DNA of 64,000 nucleotides from Mitsuokella multacida DSM 20544 (GCF_000155955.1 NZ_GG697141.2:310001-374000), one strand, 5' to 3'. Positions 53,192 to 61,775 are shown, counted from the first letter of the stretch. Made by a program: numbers and translations. Notes: generated by a model from the letters alone, not told the origin.

Positions 53192-54097
53192 ATGTTGCTC
53201 ATGGATACGAAAAATTGTTTGGATGTGTCGAAAGAATGGCTGGCGGGTGCCATCGACATGCATGTGCATGCGGCACCAGACTGTGCCTCACGGAAGTATA
53301 CCGATGCAGAACTGGCACGTCAATACCATCAGGCTGGTATGGGCGGCTTTGTGAGCAAGTGTCATCACGTGGATACGAGCGGCCGGGCGGCTGTCATAAG
53401 AGAGCTCATGCCGCCGCAGGAAGCTGGGATCGTTTACGGCAGTGTGGTGCTCAATCACAGCGTCGGTGGATTGAATCCGTCTGCGGTGATGACCTGCGGC
53501 CGGATGGGCGGGAAGGTGGTCTGGTTCCCAACCGTTGATGCGACTAATGATGCCATCTACAAGAGGAAGCATCGGAATCCTGCGCTCGGGCAGTACAATG
53601 AACAGCCTTCTGACCAGAAAAAAATCACGATCCTTGCAGAGGATGGCAGCTTGCGGCCGGAGGTCTATCCGGTGCTGGAGGCCATCCGACAGCAGGACCT
53701 TGTCCTAGCGACAGGTCATCTTGCCCCGCAGGAAAGCCTGGTCCTGATCAGCGAGGCGGCTGCCATGGGCATCCAGAAATTGCTGGTGACGCATGTCTCG
53801 CTGCCTATCACGAAAGCGGATGCCGGATTGCAGCAGGATTTCCTTGACGCTGGAGCATGGCTCGAGCACTGCTTCTATACGCCGTATTATCAGCTCGCCT
53901 CCTGGGACGAGATTCTTGCGAGTATTCATCTGGCAGGATCGGAGCACATCATTCTCTCGACGGATTTCGGCCAATGCCAGAGTCCTGACCCCGCTGAAGG
54001 ACTGCGGCAATTTGCACAGGAACTCCATCGGCGCGGCATCTCTGGTCAGGAAATCCGTCAGATGATGGTTGAGAATCCAAGGGGGCTGCTTGCATGA
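53192..54097 (+). CDS. DUF6282 family protein, amidohydrolase-like
   Basis: About 300 residues resembling the metal-dependent hydrolase (TIM barrel) group classed as DUF6282. IDMHVHAAPDC near the N-terminus supplies the HXH metal site; KCHHVDTSGRA, ATGHLAPQESL, LVTHVSLPI and STDFGQCQSPDP provide further conserved histidines and an aspartate. The substrate is unknown; cyclic amides or lactones are typical for the superfamily. Start is ATG 53192 or 53201; spacing to GGGAAGG does not decide. It overlaps the transporter gene by four bases. Confidence 0.72.
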   Translation: MLLMDTKNCLDVSKEWLAGAIDMHVHAAPDCASRKYTDAELARQYHQAGMGGFVSKCHHVDTSGRAAVIRELMPPQEAGIVYGSVVLNHSVGGLNPSAVMTCGRMGGKVVWFPTVDATNDAIYKRKHRNPALGQYNEQPSDQKKITILAEDGSLRPEVYPVLEAIRQQDLVLATGHLAPQESLVLISEAAAMGIQKLLVTHVSLPITKADAGLQQDFLDAGAWLEHCFYTPYYQLASWDEILASIHLAGSEHIILSTDFGQCQSPDPAEGLRQFAQELHRRGISGQEIRQMMVENPRGLLA

Positions 54098-55044
54098 TGC
54101 GTATGATACAGATGAAACCACTGCTCTACATGCTGGCAGCAGCATGCCTGTTCAGTTTCACAGAAATCACTCTAAAAATCCTGAATGGGTCGCTGAACTG
54201 CCTGGATGTGAACTTCAGCCGCTATATCCTGTCCGGCATCATCCTGTTGCCGCTGGCGCTCCTCGACTTGCGCAAGCGGCAGGTACGCTTGAACCGGACG
54301 CATTTCCTCTGGTTCCAGCTGCTCGGCTTCATCGGCATTGCCTTGGTGGGCCCCGCCTATCAGCTGGCCTCATGGCTGCTGCAGGCAAATGTCACGAGCA
54401 TCCTGTTCTCCCTGAATCCCATGTTCATCGCAATCATGGCCATGGTGGTCTTAGGTGAGCCGCTTTCACATCATCAGTGGGCAGCTTTGCTCTTTGACAT
54501 CGGCGCGGTATTTGTACTGGTGAATCCGATGCAGATGACGATGGACCCCATCGGCTTGCTGCTGCTGTTCTTCACTATTTTCTGTTACAGCTTTTACGCT
54601 GTCATCGGCAAGAAGATGATCGACGAACTGGGCAGCGCCATGGCGACGGCGGGGAGTTTCCTGGCCGGCGGAGTGCAGCTCTTTTTGCTGGCTTGCTGCA
54701 CGCATATTCCCTTCGTCGCAGAATGGCTTGTGCAGGTCGGGCTGTCTGACTTTGCCGAAGTCAGTCTTTTTGGCGGCTATACCGTCGAGAATATCGGCTG
54801 GGTCCTGCTGCTGGTCTTCGGCGTCACGCTGGGCGGCTATATTTTCTGGTTCAAGGCCATGGAAACCGGATCGACCTTCATCGGCAGTCTGACGTATTTC
54901 ATCAAGCCGGCCCTGAGCCCGTTCATGGCCCTGATTTTCCTCAATGAAGCGATTACCGGCCGCATTCTGCTCGGTGTATTCCTGCTGCTCATAGGCGCAG
55001 CAGTGAGCCTGAACAAGGACAAGCCTCAGCCGGCTCTGGATTGA
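54094..55044 (+). CDS. EamA-family (DMT superfamily) transporter
   Basis: 316 residues with ten predicted membrane segments in two EamA repeats (about 10-140 and 155-300). Conserved QLASWLLQANVTSILFSLNP and the second-repeat region GSLTYFIKPALSPFMA fit drug/metabolite exporters. It is translationally coupled to the hydrolase gene. It probably exports or imports a metabolite of the cluster; direction and substrate are unknown. Confidence 0.88.
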   Translation: MMRMIQMKPLLYMLAAACLFSFTEITLKILNGSLNCLDVNFSRYILSGIILLPLALLDLRKRQVRLNRTHFLWFQLLGFIGIALVGPAYQLASWLLQANVTSILFSLNPMFIAIMAMVVLGEPLSHHQWAALLFDIGAVFVLVNPMQMTMDPIGLLLLFFTIFCYSFYAVIGKKMIDELGSAMATAGSFLAGGVQLFLLACCTHIPFVAEWLVQVGLSDFAEVSLFGGYTVENIGWVLLLVFGVTLGGYIFWFKAMETGSTFIGSLTYFIKPALSPFMALIFLNEAITGRILLGVFLLLIGAAVSLNKDKPQPALD

Positions 55045-55072
55045 TGTTATCTTGGAACGAAGGAGAGAAATC

Positions 55073-55876
55073 ATGATTCGTATTGCCTGCGCGCAGCTGC
55101 ACTTGACAAAAGACATGGAGGAGAATTATCATAAGGCTCTACTGTACCTGCATAAAGCAAAGCTGGCAGGTGCTCAATTGGTCTGCTTTCCAGAAGGTCA
55201 GCTTAGCGAATACACTCCTCAATATGCGGGACTTCCTAAGGAAAATATCGCTATTGCACTGGACCATCCCTATATCAAGGGATTTTGCCATGCCTGTCGG
55301 AACGAAGGTATCATCGGGGTGTTTTCGCTAACGCTGACTTGGGACGCGCAGATCTATTCTACGATGATGGTAATCGATGAAACGGGTTGCATCAAAGCAA
55401 TTGCCAGGAAGAATCACATCGTACGAGCACCGCATTTTTACGAACAAGATTATTTCACACCGGGAGATGATGGTTTTATCGTCGTGCCGACATCTGCTGG
55501 GAACATCGGCCTCATTGTTTGCTTTGATCGACATTATCCCGAAAGCTTTCGGACACTGGCGCTCAAGGGGGCGGACGTGGCTATCACTGCTGTTGCCAAT
55601 GAAACGACAGAGCCGCTAGAGATATTCCAATGGGAACTCCGCATCCCCGCATTCCAAAACAGTTTCTACACGGTCATGGTCAATCGCACCGGCCGCGAGG
55701 GTGTCATGGATTTTTGTGGTCAGAGCCTGGTTGCTGCACCGGATGGGACTTTGACAGCTTTAGCAGGCGTGGAAGAAGAACTCCTCCTAGCCAATATGGA
55801 TTATGAAAAATCCAAGATTCTGCGCAATGAGAAACAATATCTTTCCCTGCGGAGGCGTGACATGTTCGAACTATGA
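55073..55876 (+). CDS. Carbon-nitrogen hydrolase (nitrilase superfamily)
   Basis: 267-residue amidase of the nitrilase superfamily, resembling N-carbamoyl-amino-acid or carbamoylputrescine hydrolases. The triad is visible: glutamate in CFPEGQLSEY, lysine in ARKNHIV and cysteine in LIVCFDRHYPES. It should release ammonia from an amide. AAGGAGAG lies before ATG 55073. Base composition is visibly more AT-rich than its neighbours, which may mean later acquisition. Last gene of the cluster that begins at 51337. Confidence 0.85.
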   Translation: MIRIACAQLHLTKDMEENYHKALLYLHKAKLAGAQLVCFPEGQLSEYTPQYAGLPKENIAIALDHPYIKGFCHACRNEGIIGVFSLTLTWDAQIYSTMMVIDETGCIKAIARKNHIVRAPHFYEQDYFTPGDDGFIVVPTSAGNIGLIVCFDRHYPESFRTLALKGADVAITAVANETTEPLEIFQWELRIPAFQNSFYTVMVNRTGREGVMDFCGQSLVAAPDGTLTALAGVEEELLLANMDYEKSKILRNEKQYLSLRRRDMFEL

Positions 55877-55900
55877 TGGCAATGACGCGAGATGAGATGA

Positions 55901-56791
55901 TTGGATTGGAGCAAGAGCATGCATGATATCTGGAACCCCTGGCATGGCTGCGTGCGTGTCAGCCCCGGCTGTGCCAATTGCTATATGTACTTCCTTGACC
56001 GGCAACGTGGGCAGGACGGTCGTCATATCTATCGCACGAGCAGTTTTGATTATCCGCTGCAGCGTGACCAGGCCGGACGGTATCGTGTACAATCTGGTGA
56101 GCTCATTCGCGTCTGCATGACCTCGGACTTTTTTCTGGCGGAGGCGGATGAATGGCGTGAAGAAGCTTGGAACATCATGTACCAGCGGCCTGATGTCATC
56201 TTTTTCCTGCTGACGAAGCGGCCGGAGCGCATCCGTGCGCATCTGCCATCTGACTGGGGTGAGGGCTGGGAGAATGTCTGGCTCAATGTCACTTGCGAGA
56301 ATCAGGCGATGGCCGATAGGCGCATGCCTGTTTTACTGGATGTTCCCGCCAAACATAAGGGCGTCATGTGTGCGCCGCTGATCGGTCCAGTATCCCTAAT
56401 GCCTTATCTGCAGAATGGCGCGATTGAGCAGGTCATCTGCGGCGGTGAGAATTACGACGGTGCACGGCCCTGCCATTACGAATGGGTCAAGACATTGCAC
56501 GATGAATGCCTTGTGCACAAGACGGCGTTCTCATTCATCGAGACGGGAACGCACTTCGTCAAGGATGGACGCTCGTATTTCATCCGGAGCAAGCAGTGCC
56601 AAGCGGAGCAGGCCTATCGTTCTGGTCTCAGTTTCGGCCATCTGCCGCGCTTCAACCTGAAGACGCCGATCGGCTTTCCCTTGCAACCATCGGACTGCTA
56701 TCAGCCTGTATACGACGGCCCCCACTGCAAGCAATGCGGAAGCCGGCGCATCTGCAATGGCTGCAGCCATTGCGGGAAATGCCGTAGGTAG
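55901..56791 (+). CDS. DUF5131 family protein with cysteine-rich C-terminus
   Basis: 296 residues. The N-terminus (DWSKSMHDIWNPWHGCVRVSPGCANCY, shown in parts as WNPWHGC and PGCANCY) is the DUF5131/phage Gp37-Gp68 signature, likely a metal-binding cysteine cluster as in radical-SAM-like proteins. LLTKRPERI and GGENYDGARPCHYEWV are also typical. The C-terminal 30 residues add six cysteines in CKQCGSRRICNGCSHCGKC, possibly a second metal site. TTG 55901 is chosen because it includes the conserved tryptophan; ATG 55919 is the alternative. Function unknown. Confidence 0.8.
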   Translation: MDWSKSMHDIWNPWHGCVRVSPGCANCYMYFLDRQRGQDGRHIYRTSSFDYPLQRDQAGRYRVQSGELIRVCMTSDFFLAEADEWREEAWNIMYQRPDVIFFLLTKRPERIRAHLPSDWGEGWENVWLNVTCENQAMADRRMPVLLDVPAKHKGVMCAPLIGPVSLMPYLQNGAIEQVICGGENYDGARPCHYEWVKTLHDECLVHKTAFSFIETGTHFVKDGRSYFIRSKQCQAEQAYRSGLSFGHLPRFNLKTPIGFPLQPSDCYQPVYDGPHCKQCGSRRICNGCSHCGKCRR

Positions 56792-56797
56792 ACCTGT

Positions 56798-56825
56798 TTG
56801 CAAGTGGATGAAGATAGCGTATAAT
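56798..56825 (+). promoter_or_regulatory. Promoter for the C_GCAxxG_C_C gene
   Basis: TTGCAA (56798-56803), a 16-base spacer and TATAAT (56820-56825). Confidence 0.68.
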
Positions 56826-56853
56826 GAAGGGAAATACATTCAAAAGGAAATAG

Positions 56854-57258
56854 GTGAGCATCATCATGGAAATGAAGAATCGCGATAATCGAGCAGAACG
56901 GGCTGTGGCGTATAAACACAAGGACTGCAACTGCGCGCAGGCGGTACTGCTGGCCTTTGCGGAAGAGCTCGGCAAATCCGAAGAAGAGCTCCGGGCACTT
57001 GGCTCGGGGTTCGGCATGGGCATGGGCTGCACGGAGGCGACGTGCGGCGCGCTCTGTGGCGCTGGCATGGTCATGGGGCTCATGGGCAAGAGCGGCAAGC
57101 CGACGGCGGCCATCATGCGCGATATCCTGCATGAGTTCGAGGAAAAAGCCGGTGCCACCATCTGCAAGGATCTCAAAGGCATTGAGACGGGCAAGATGCT
57201 CTGCTCCTGCGACGACTGCGTGCGTCACGCCGTGCGCGCTGTGGAGCAGCGCCTCTGA
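56854..57258 (+). CDS. C_GCAxxG_C_C family protein (probable redox protein)
   Basis: About 130 residues with the cysteine pattern that names the family: KDCNCAQAV, GCTEATCGALCGAG and MLCSCDDCVRHAV. The cysteines probably bind a metal or undergo redox change; the biochemical role is not established. GTG 56854 (AAAGGA five bases upstream) and ATG 56866 (AGGTGA eight bases upstream) are both plausible starts. The ACT gene follows 29 bases later, perhaps in the same transcript. Confidence 0.85.
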   Translation: MSIIMEMKNRDNRAERAVAYKHKDCNCAQAVLLAFAEELGKSEEELRALGSGFGMGMGCTEATCGALCGAGMVMGLMGKSGKPTAAIMRDILHEFEEKAGATICKDLKGIETGKMLCSCDDCVRHAVRAVEQRL

Positions 57259-57287
57259 TACACTTTGATACGTTAAGGAGAATACGG

Positions 57288-57653
57288 ATGAACCTGAAAA
57301 AGATTGATTTCCCGCTGACGGTATGCAAGCTGGATGCGATGGATAAAGTGGATACCAAGTCAGACTTCTTTTTCTTCGCCAAGACGGACGAAGAACTCTC
57401 ACTGGTCTGCAAGACCGAGGACACGCCATCTCAGACGACGGCGCGCGAAGATGGCTGGCGGGCCTTCCGCATCGAGGGCACGCTGGATTTCTCGCTCATC
57501 GGCATCCTGTCCAAACTTTCTACGATCCTCGCCGAAAACAAGATCGGGATTTTTGCTGTCTCTACCTATAACACGGACTACATCCTGATCAAGGAAGAGA
57601 ACTTCGCAAAAGCGATAGCTATCCTGCAGGAAAACGGCTATACTGTCAAATGA
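57288..57653 (+). CDS. ACT domain-containing protein, 121 residues
   Basis: Two-part regulatory-type protein. The second half (TLDFSLIGILSKLSTILAEN onward, with STYNTDYILIKEENF) is a clear ACT domain of the type seen in proteins related to the CASTOR/aspartate kinase regulatory domain. The first half has a strand-rich FFFFAKTDEELSLVC. No catalytic motif. It likely binds an amino acid; the partner is not known. AAGGAG precedes the ATG. Confidence 0.85.
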   Translation: MNLKKIDFPLTVCKLDAMDKVDTKSDFFFFAKTDEELSLVCKTEDTPSQTTAREDGWRAFRIEGTLDFSLIGILSKLSTILAENKIGIFAVSTYNTDYILIKEENFAKAIAILQENGYTVK

Positions 57654-57689
57654 ATGAACAGTTGACTCATATTTGGGCACTGAGATAAG

Positions 57690-57740
57690 AACGACTCTCG
57701 TTCAATGTTCTTTAAAGACATTGTGCGAGAGTCGTTTTTG
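57690..57740 (+). terminator. Terminator after the ACT gene
   Basis: Stem AACGACTCTCG with 57726-57736 and an inner CAATGT/ACATTG helix, followed by TTTTTG. It may also affect the convergent araC-type gene. Confidence 0.85.
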
Positions 57741-57776
57741 CTGACGGTATATGTATCGCTCATAGCGGGGAAGATG

Positions 57777-58673
57777 TTATTTGGTGCGATGGGCTGCCCG
57801 AAAGCGTTGCGGTGCTAAGCCTGTTGTCCGATGAAAGATCTTGGTGAAGTAACTGATGTCATGGAAGCCTGTCGCAATGGCAATCTCGCTGGAAGTCATA
57901 TCGGTGGAAAGGAGCAGTGATGATGCCTGCTGGATGCGGTAATTTTGCAGATAGTTCATCGGTGAAGTTCCGACCGTCTTCTTGAAACTGCGCAGTAGGA
58001 CGCTCTCACTGCAGGCAGCCAGACGCATCAGCGTCTGGTTCGAGATTGTCTCCATGTAATGCTGCTCGATGTACTGCAGGAGTAGTTTCATCCGCTCAAG
58101 CAGGCTGACATCGCGAGAAATTGTGGGCGGGGATGAAGGAAGATTCTGGCACAGGATGTGCAGTGCCTTGGAGAGCGCATAGCGTGCTTCGATTGTATAA
58201 GCTTCGGTCTCTTGCGTGATGGCATCCCAGGCATGCATCATCAGATGGGCAATTGTCGCATGCCAAGGTTCGTTACCTTCCATGAGCAGGAAAGGCAGAT
58301 TCTGTCTGCCGTAAAAGGGAAGAACCAACTTCTGCCAGTAGCACGACTGCGGGGAGCCTGCAATCAGGTCGGGATGGACGACGAGCGAGCGCAGGATGCT
58401 CGGCTTGCGAAGGGAATGTGAGACAGAGTGGAGGAGGCCTGCATTTATCAGGATACCTGCTCCCTGCCGCAGTGTGATTGGCTCTGTGCCGACATGGAGA
58501 TGGATGGTCCCGTTGAACGCCAGGATGTATTCAAATTCATCGTGCCAATGGATGGGAACGTCTGTACAGGCCATATCATCTTCATAGCATGCCACGGGAA
58601 ATAGAACACTGCCGTGCCGCGTGATTTCTTTTTGATTCTTGTCAGTGTGCAGGGTGCAGTGCAAGTTGACCAT
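57777..58673 (-). CDS. AraC-family transcriptional regulator
   Basis: 298 residues. An N-terminal cupin-like sensor domain (HWHDEFEYILAFNGTIHLHVG, in parts WHDEFEY and HLHVG) is joined to a C-terminal double helix-turn-helix (SSEIAIATGFHDISYFTKIF, then HRTTGLAPQRFR). AAAGGAG lies seven bases before the ATG. It is divergent from the MFS gene at 58792 and very probably regulates it; the ligand may be the transported sugar or metabolite. Confidence 0.93.
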   Translation of the reverse strand: MVNLHCTLHTDKNQKEITRHGSVLFPVACYEDDMACTDVPIHWHDEFEYILAFNGTIHLHVGTEPITLRQGAGILINAGLLHSVSHSLRKPSILRSLVVHPDLIAGSPQSCYWQKLVLPFYGRQNLPFLLMEGNEPWHATIAHLMMHAWDAITQETEAYTIEARYALSKALHILCQNLPSSPPTISRDVSLLERMKLLLQYIEQHYMETISNQTLMRLAACSESVLLRSFKKTVGTSPMNYLQNYRIQQASSLLLSTDMTSSEIAIATGFHDISYFTKIFHRTTGLAPQRFRAAHRTK

Positions 58674-58732
58674 ATTACGTCTCCTTTTATCTCAGATTGA
58701 CGGTATCATCATATAAAATGCCTGTATTTATC

Positions 58733-58761
58733 TATGAATTCATATTTAAAGACGATATAAT
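58733..58761 (+). promoter_or_regulatory. MFS gene promoter with palindrome at the -35 position
   Basis: TATAAT (58756-58761) has no -35 box; instead the perfect palindrome TATGAATTCATA (58733-58744) covers that position. This fits control by the divergent AraC-type protein. Confidence 0.6.
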
Positions 58762-58791
58762 CATATCATCAAGTGAGGAGGAAGACAATAC

Positions 58792-59952
58792 ATGGTACAT
58801 TTGCTCTTAGCAATCATCTACATTGCTTTTATCAGTCTGGGCTTGCCGGACTCACTGCTCGGGGCGGCCTGGCCGGTCATGCACGAAGACTTGGGGGCGC
58901 CGCTGTCTTATGCGGGCATCATCTCGATGATCATTGCCTTCGGGACGGTTGTCTCGAGCCTGCAGAGTGACAGGCTGACGCTCTGGCTCAGCACGGGGAA
59001 GGTGACGGCCATCAGCGTCGCCATGACGGCCACGGCTTTGTTCGGCTTCTCAGCATCGAGCGAGTTCTGGATGCTCTGCCTCTGGGCCATTCCCTACGGC
59101 CTCGGTGCCGGTGGTGTGGATGCCGCCCTGAATAATTATGTGGCGCTTCACTGCAGGAGCTGGCATATGAGCTGGCTGCACTGCATGTGGGGCGTCGGTG
59201 CGGCGACAGGGCCGTACATCATGGGCATGGCGCTCGAGATGGGGAAGGGATGGCCGGCGGGCTACCATATCATCGCGGTGATGCAGGTCGTCCTGACCAT
59301 CATCCTGTTCGCCAGCCTGCCGCTCTGGAAGGAGCGAAAGGATGAGGTGCAGGCAGATCCTGGACACAAGCGCAAGCCGCTCTCACTGCGCGAGATTTTC
59401 CGGATACCGGGTGCGCGTGAGATACTGGTCGCCTTTTTCTGCTACAGTGCCGTCGAGCAGACCTGCGGGCTCTGGGCGAGCAGCTTTCTGAATCTCAGCA
59501 AGGGCATCTCGGCAGAACAGGCGGCGAGCTTTGGCGCGATGTTCTTCATCGGCATTACGGTGGGCCGCGCTATCAATGGCTTCCTTGCGATGCGCATGCA
59601 CGACGAGAGCATGATTCGGATGGGGCAGGTACTGATCTTGTTCGGTATCGTGACGGTGATGCTCCCCGCAGGTGATGCAGTCGCGCTGGCCGGCCTGATC
59701 CTGATTGGTCTGGGTTGCGCGCCGATTTATCCCTGCATCATACACTCAACTCCAACTCATTTTGGCAAGGACAAGTCACAGGCCATCATCGGCGTCCAGA
59801 TGGCCGCTGCTTATATCGGCACGATGCTCATGCCGCCGCTTTTCGGCATTTTGGCCAACCATCTGTCGATATCGCTGCTGCCAATCTACTTGCTCGTGCT
59901 CTTAGCCATCATGGCGTTCATGCACGAGCGCCTCATCCAGAAGACCCGTTGA
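58792..59952 (+). CDS. MFS transporter
   Basis: 386 residues with twelve membrane segments. Signatures: GLPDSLLGAAWPVMHEDLG near the start and GLGAGGVDAALNNYVA, resembling the fucose-permease-like branch (FHS/YfkF type) of the major facilitator superfamily. Substrate unknown; sugar-like compounds are common for this branch. The divergent AraC gene and the HisJ-like phosphatase 29 bases downstream form its context. Confidence 0.88.
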   Translation: MVHLLLAIIYIAFISLGLPDSLLGAAWPVMHEDLGAPLSYAGIISMIIAFGTVVSSLQSDRLTLWLSTGKVTAISVAMTATALFGFSASSEFWMLCLWAIPYGLGAGGVDAALNNYVALHCRSWHMSWLHCMWGVGAATGPYIMGMALEMGKGWPAGYHIIAVMQVVLTIILFASLPLWKERKDEVQADPGHKRKPLSLREIFRIPGAREILVAFFCYSAVEQTCGLWASSFLNLSKGISAEQAASFGAMFFIGITVGRAINGFLAMRMHDESMIRMGQVLILFGIVTVMLPAGDAVALAGLILIGLGCAPIYPCIIHSTPTHFGKDKSQAIIGVQMAAAYIGTMLMPPLFGILANHLSISLLPIYLLVLLAIMAFMHERLIQKTR

Positions 59953-59981
59953 GCGAAGCCAAGAGAAAGGGGATATAAGAC

Positions 59982-60854
59982 ATGTATGCAGATTACCATT
60001 TACACAGTGAATTCTCTGATGATTCTAAGGAGCTGATGGAGCGCCAGGTTGAAAAGGCCATCAAACTGGGACTCGATGAGATGTGCTTCACCGATCATGT
60101 GGACTACGGCATCAAACGTGACTGGGATGACCCGCGCGGCATCGAGTGGCGGCAGGGCGACGGCATCTCTTCAGGAGATGCGGCGCGCGAGCCGCTCGCC
60201 AACGTCGATTATCCTCGCTACTTTGCTAAGATAGCACGCATACGGGCTGCCTATGGCGATGCGATCAAGATCCGCTCGGGGCTGGAGTTCGGCATCCAGT
60301 CCATCACGGTGGACGATTATGAGCGACTCTTTGCCAAGTATCAGGATGAGCTGGATTTTGTGCTGTTCTCGATGCACCAGGTCGACAATAAAGAATTCTG
60401 GACACAGGATTTCCAGCGCGGGCGGAGCCAGAAAGAGTACAATGAAGCGTACTACGAGGAAATCCTCAAGACGATGAAGGCCTTCAAGCATTACTCCGTC
60501 CTGGCGCATCTCGACCTCCTGGTCCGCTATGATAAGGCAGGCCGCTATCCCTTTGACAAGGTGAGAGACCTCGTGGCCGAGATTCTCAAGCAGGCTATCG
60601 CAGATGGCAAGGGCATCGAGGTCAATACCTCATCCTGGCACTATGGCTTGTCTGACACACAGCCGAGCCGTGAAATCCTGCATCTCTACAAAGACCTTGG
60701 CGGACGTATCATCACAGTTGGCTCTGATGCCCATCAGACTTCCTATCTGGCCGACCACATCAAGGACGCCTATGCGATTCTTCGCGATGAGATTGGCTTT
60801 ACAGAAATCGCGACATTTGAGCATATGCAGCCTATTTTCCACAAGCTCAGATGA
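59982..60854 (+). CDS. PHP-domain phosphatase, HisJ (histidinol-phosphatase)-like
   Basis: 290 residues of the PHP metallophosphoesterase family. The metal-binding motifs are YADYHLHSEFSDD, CFTDHVDYG, the glutamate in GLEFGIQ, LAHLDLL and GSDAHQTSYL. It resembles HisJ histidinol-phosphatases, but no his gene is nearby, and coupling to the MFS gene might mean a different phosphate ester. AAAGGGGAT precedes the ATG. Confidence 0.82.
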   Translation: MYADYHLHSEFSDDSKELMERQVEKAIKLGLDEMCFTDHVDYGIKRDWDDPRGIEWRQGDGISSGDAAREPLANVDYPRYFAKIARIRAAYGDAIKIRSGLEFGIQSITVDDYERLFAKYQDELDFVLFSMHQVDNKEFWTQDFQRGRSQKEYNEAYYEEILKTMKAFKHYSVLAHLDLLVRYDKAGRYPFDKVRDLVAEILKQAIADGKGIEVNTSSWHYGLSDTQPSREILHLYKDLGGRIITVGSDAHQTSYLADHIKDAYAILRDEIGFTEIATFEHMQPIFHKLR

Positions 60855-60863
60855 TTTTGTGGA

Positions 60864-60893
60864 TTGACAGCAGCTGCCTCCATCTGTTATACT
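60864..60893 (+). promoter_or_regulatory. Promoter for the Mn riboswitch and terC
   Basis: TTGACA (60864-60869), an 18-base spacer and TATACT (60888-60893), immediately upstream of the riboswitch. Confidence 0.78.
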
Positions 60894-60904
60894 GATGCTA
60901 CAAA

Positions 60905-61052
60905 CGAATAGCGAAGGGGAGTAACCTCTTTGGCCTGCCGTCAACAAGCATGCCGCGCGAGCGGCTGGTGGCAGCGTTACACACATTGATGTAATAGGTG
61001 AGACTTTCGCATGATACCCGGATTCCCGGATACCATGCGGAAGTCTCTTTTT
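60905..61052 (+). promoter_or_regulatory. yybP-ykoY manganese riboswitch with terminator
   Basis: The aptamer shows the conserved GAAGGGGAGTAAC and TTGGCC (60913-60935), CCGTCAACA, the GCTGGTGGCAGCG helix and the closing GGTGAGAC. A terminator follows: 14-bp stem 61000-61013 with 61034-61047 (one G-T pair), then TTTTTG. In this family Mn2+ binding usually prevents termination and turns on export genes. The downstream gene is a TerC-type protein, a standard partner. The family call is from recognition of the consensus. Confidence 0.9.
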
Positions 61053-61083
61053 GTTTGACTACCTGAAGAAAGGAATCAATCAC

Positions 61084-61767
61084 ATGGAAATCTTATCGAT
61101 GCAATTCCTCATGGCCCTCGGCACGATTGTCCTGATGGACCTGCTGCTCGGCGGCGACAATGCCGTCGTCATCGCGATGGCGGCGAACAAGCTGCCGGAG
61201 AACCTGCGCAAGAAAGCCATCCTCATCGGCACGGCCGGTGCCGTCATCATCCGCCTCGTCATGACGCTCGTGGCCGTCTGGCTGCTGACCATCCCGTACC
61301 TGCAGGCAATCGGCGGTCTGATTCTCTTGCCGATTGCCGTGAAGCTGCTCGTGCCGGAGAAGAAGGATGAGCACGTTGAATCATCGGACAGTCTCATGGG
61401 CGCGGTCAAGACCATCATCATCGCGGATGCCGCGATGGGCGTCGACAACGTCCTGGCCATTGCGGGCGCGTCGCACGGCAGCTTCCTGCTCGTCGTCTTC
61501 GGCTTCCTCATCAGCATCCCAATCATCGTGGGCGGCAGCACGCTCATTGGCAAGATCATGGATCGCTTCCCCATCGTGCTCTACGCCGGCGCCGGCCTCC
61601 TCGGGTGGACGGCGGGCTCCATGATCGCCCACGACAAGATCCTCGGCACGATGCTCACGAGCACCGTCGGCGACTGGGCAGCCATCGCCATCCAGGTCAT
61701 CCTCGCCGCAGGCGTCATCCTCATTGGCTTTGCCATGAGCCACCGCGCCAAGAGCCAGACGGCCTGA
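61084..61767 (+). CDS. TerC/YjbE-family membrane protein, probable Mn2+ exporter
   Basis: 227 residues with seven membrane segments. Acidic membrane motifs LLGGDNAVVIAMAAN and IADAAMGVDNVLAIAGA are typical of the TerC/YkoY group, members of which export manganese and metallate secreted enzymes. Expression is placed under the Mn riboswitch immediately upstream, which supports that role. AAAGGA lies about ten bases before ATG 61084; the TTG at 61051 lies in the riboswitch terminator. Confidence 0.9.
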   Translation: MEILSMQFLMALGTIVLMDLLLGGDNAVVIAMAANKLPENLRKKAILIGTAGAVIIRLVMTLVAVWLLTIPYLQAIGGLILLPIAVKLLVPEKKDEHVESSDSLMGAVKTIIIADAAMGVDNVLAIAGASHGSFLLVVFGFLISIPIIVGGSTLIGKIMDRFPIVLYAGAGLLGWTAGSMIAHDKILGTMLTSTVGDWAAIAIQVILAAGVILIGFAMSHRAKSQTA

Positions 61768-61775
61768 TCCTAGAG

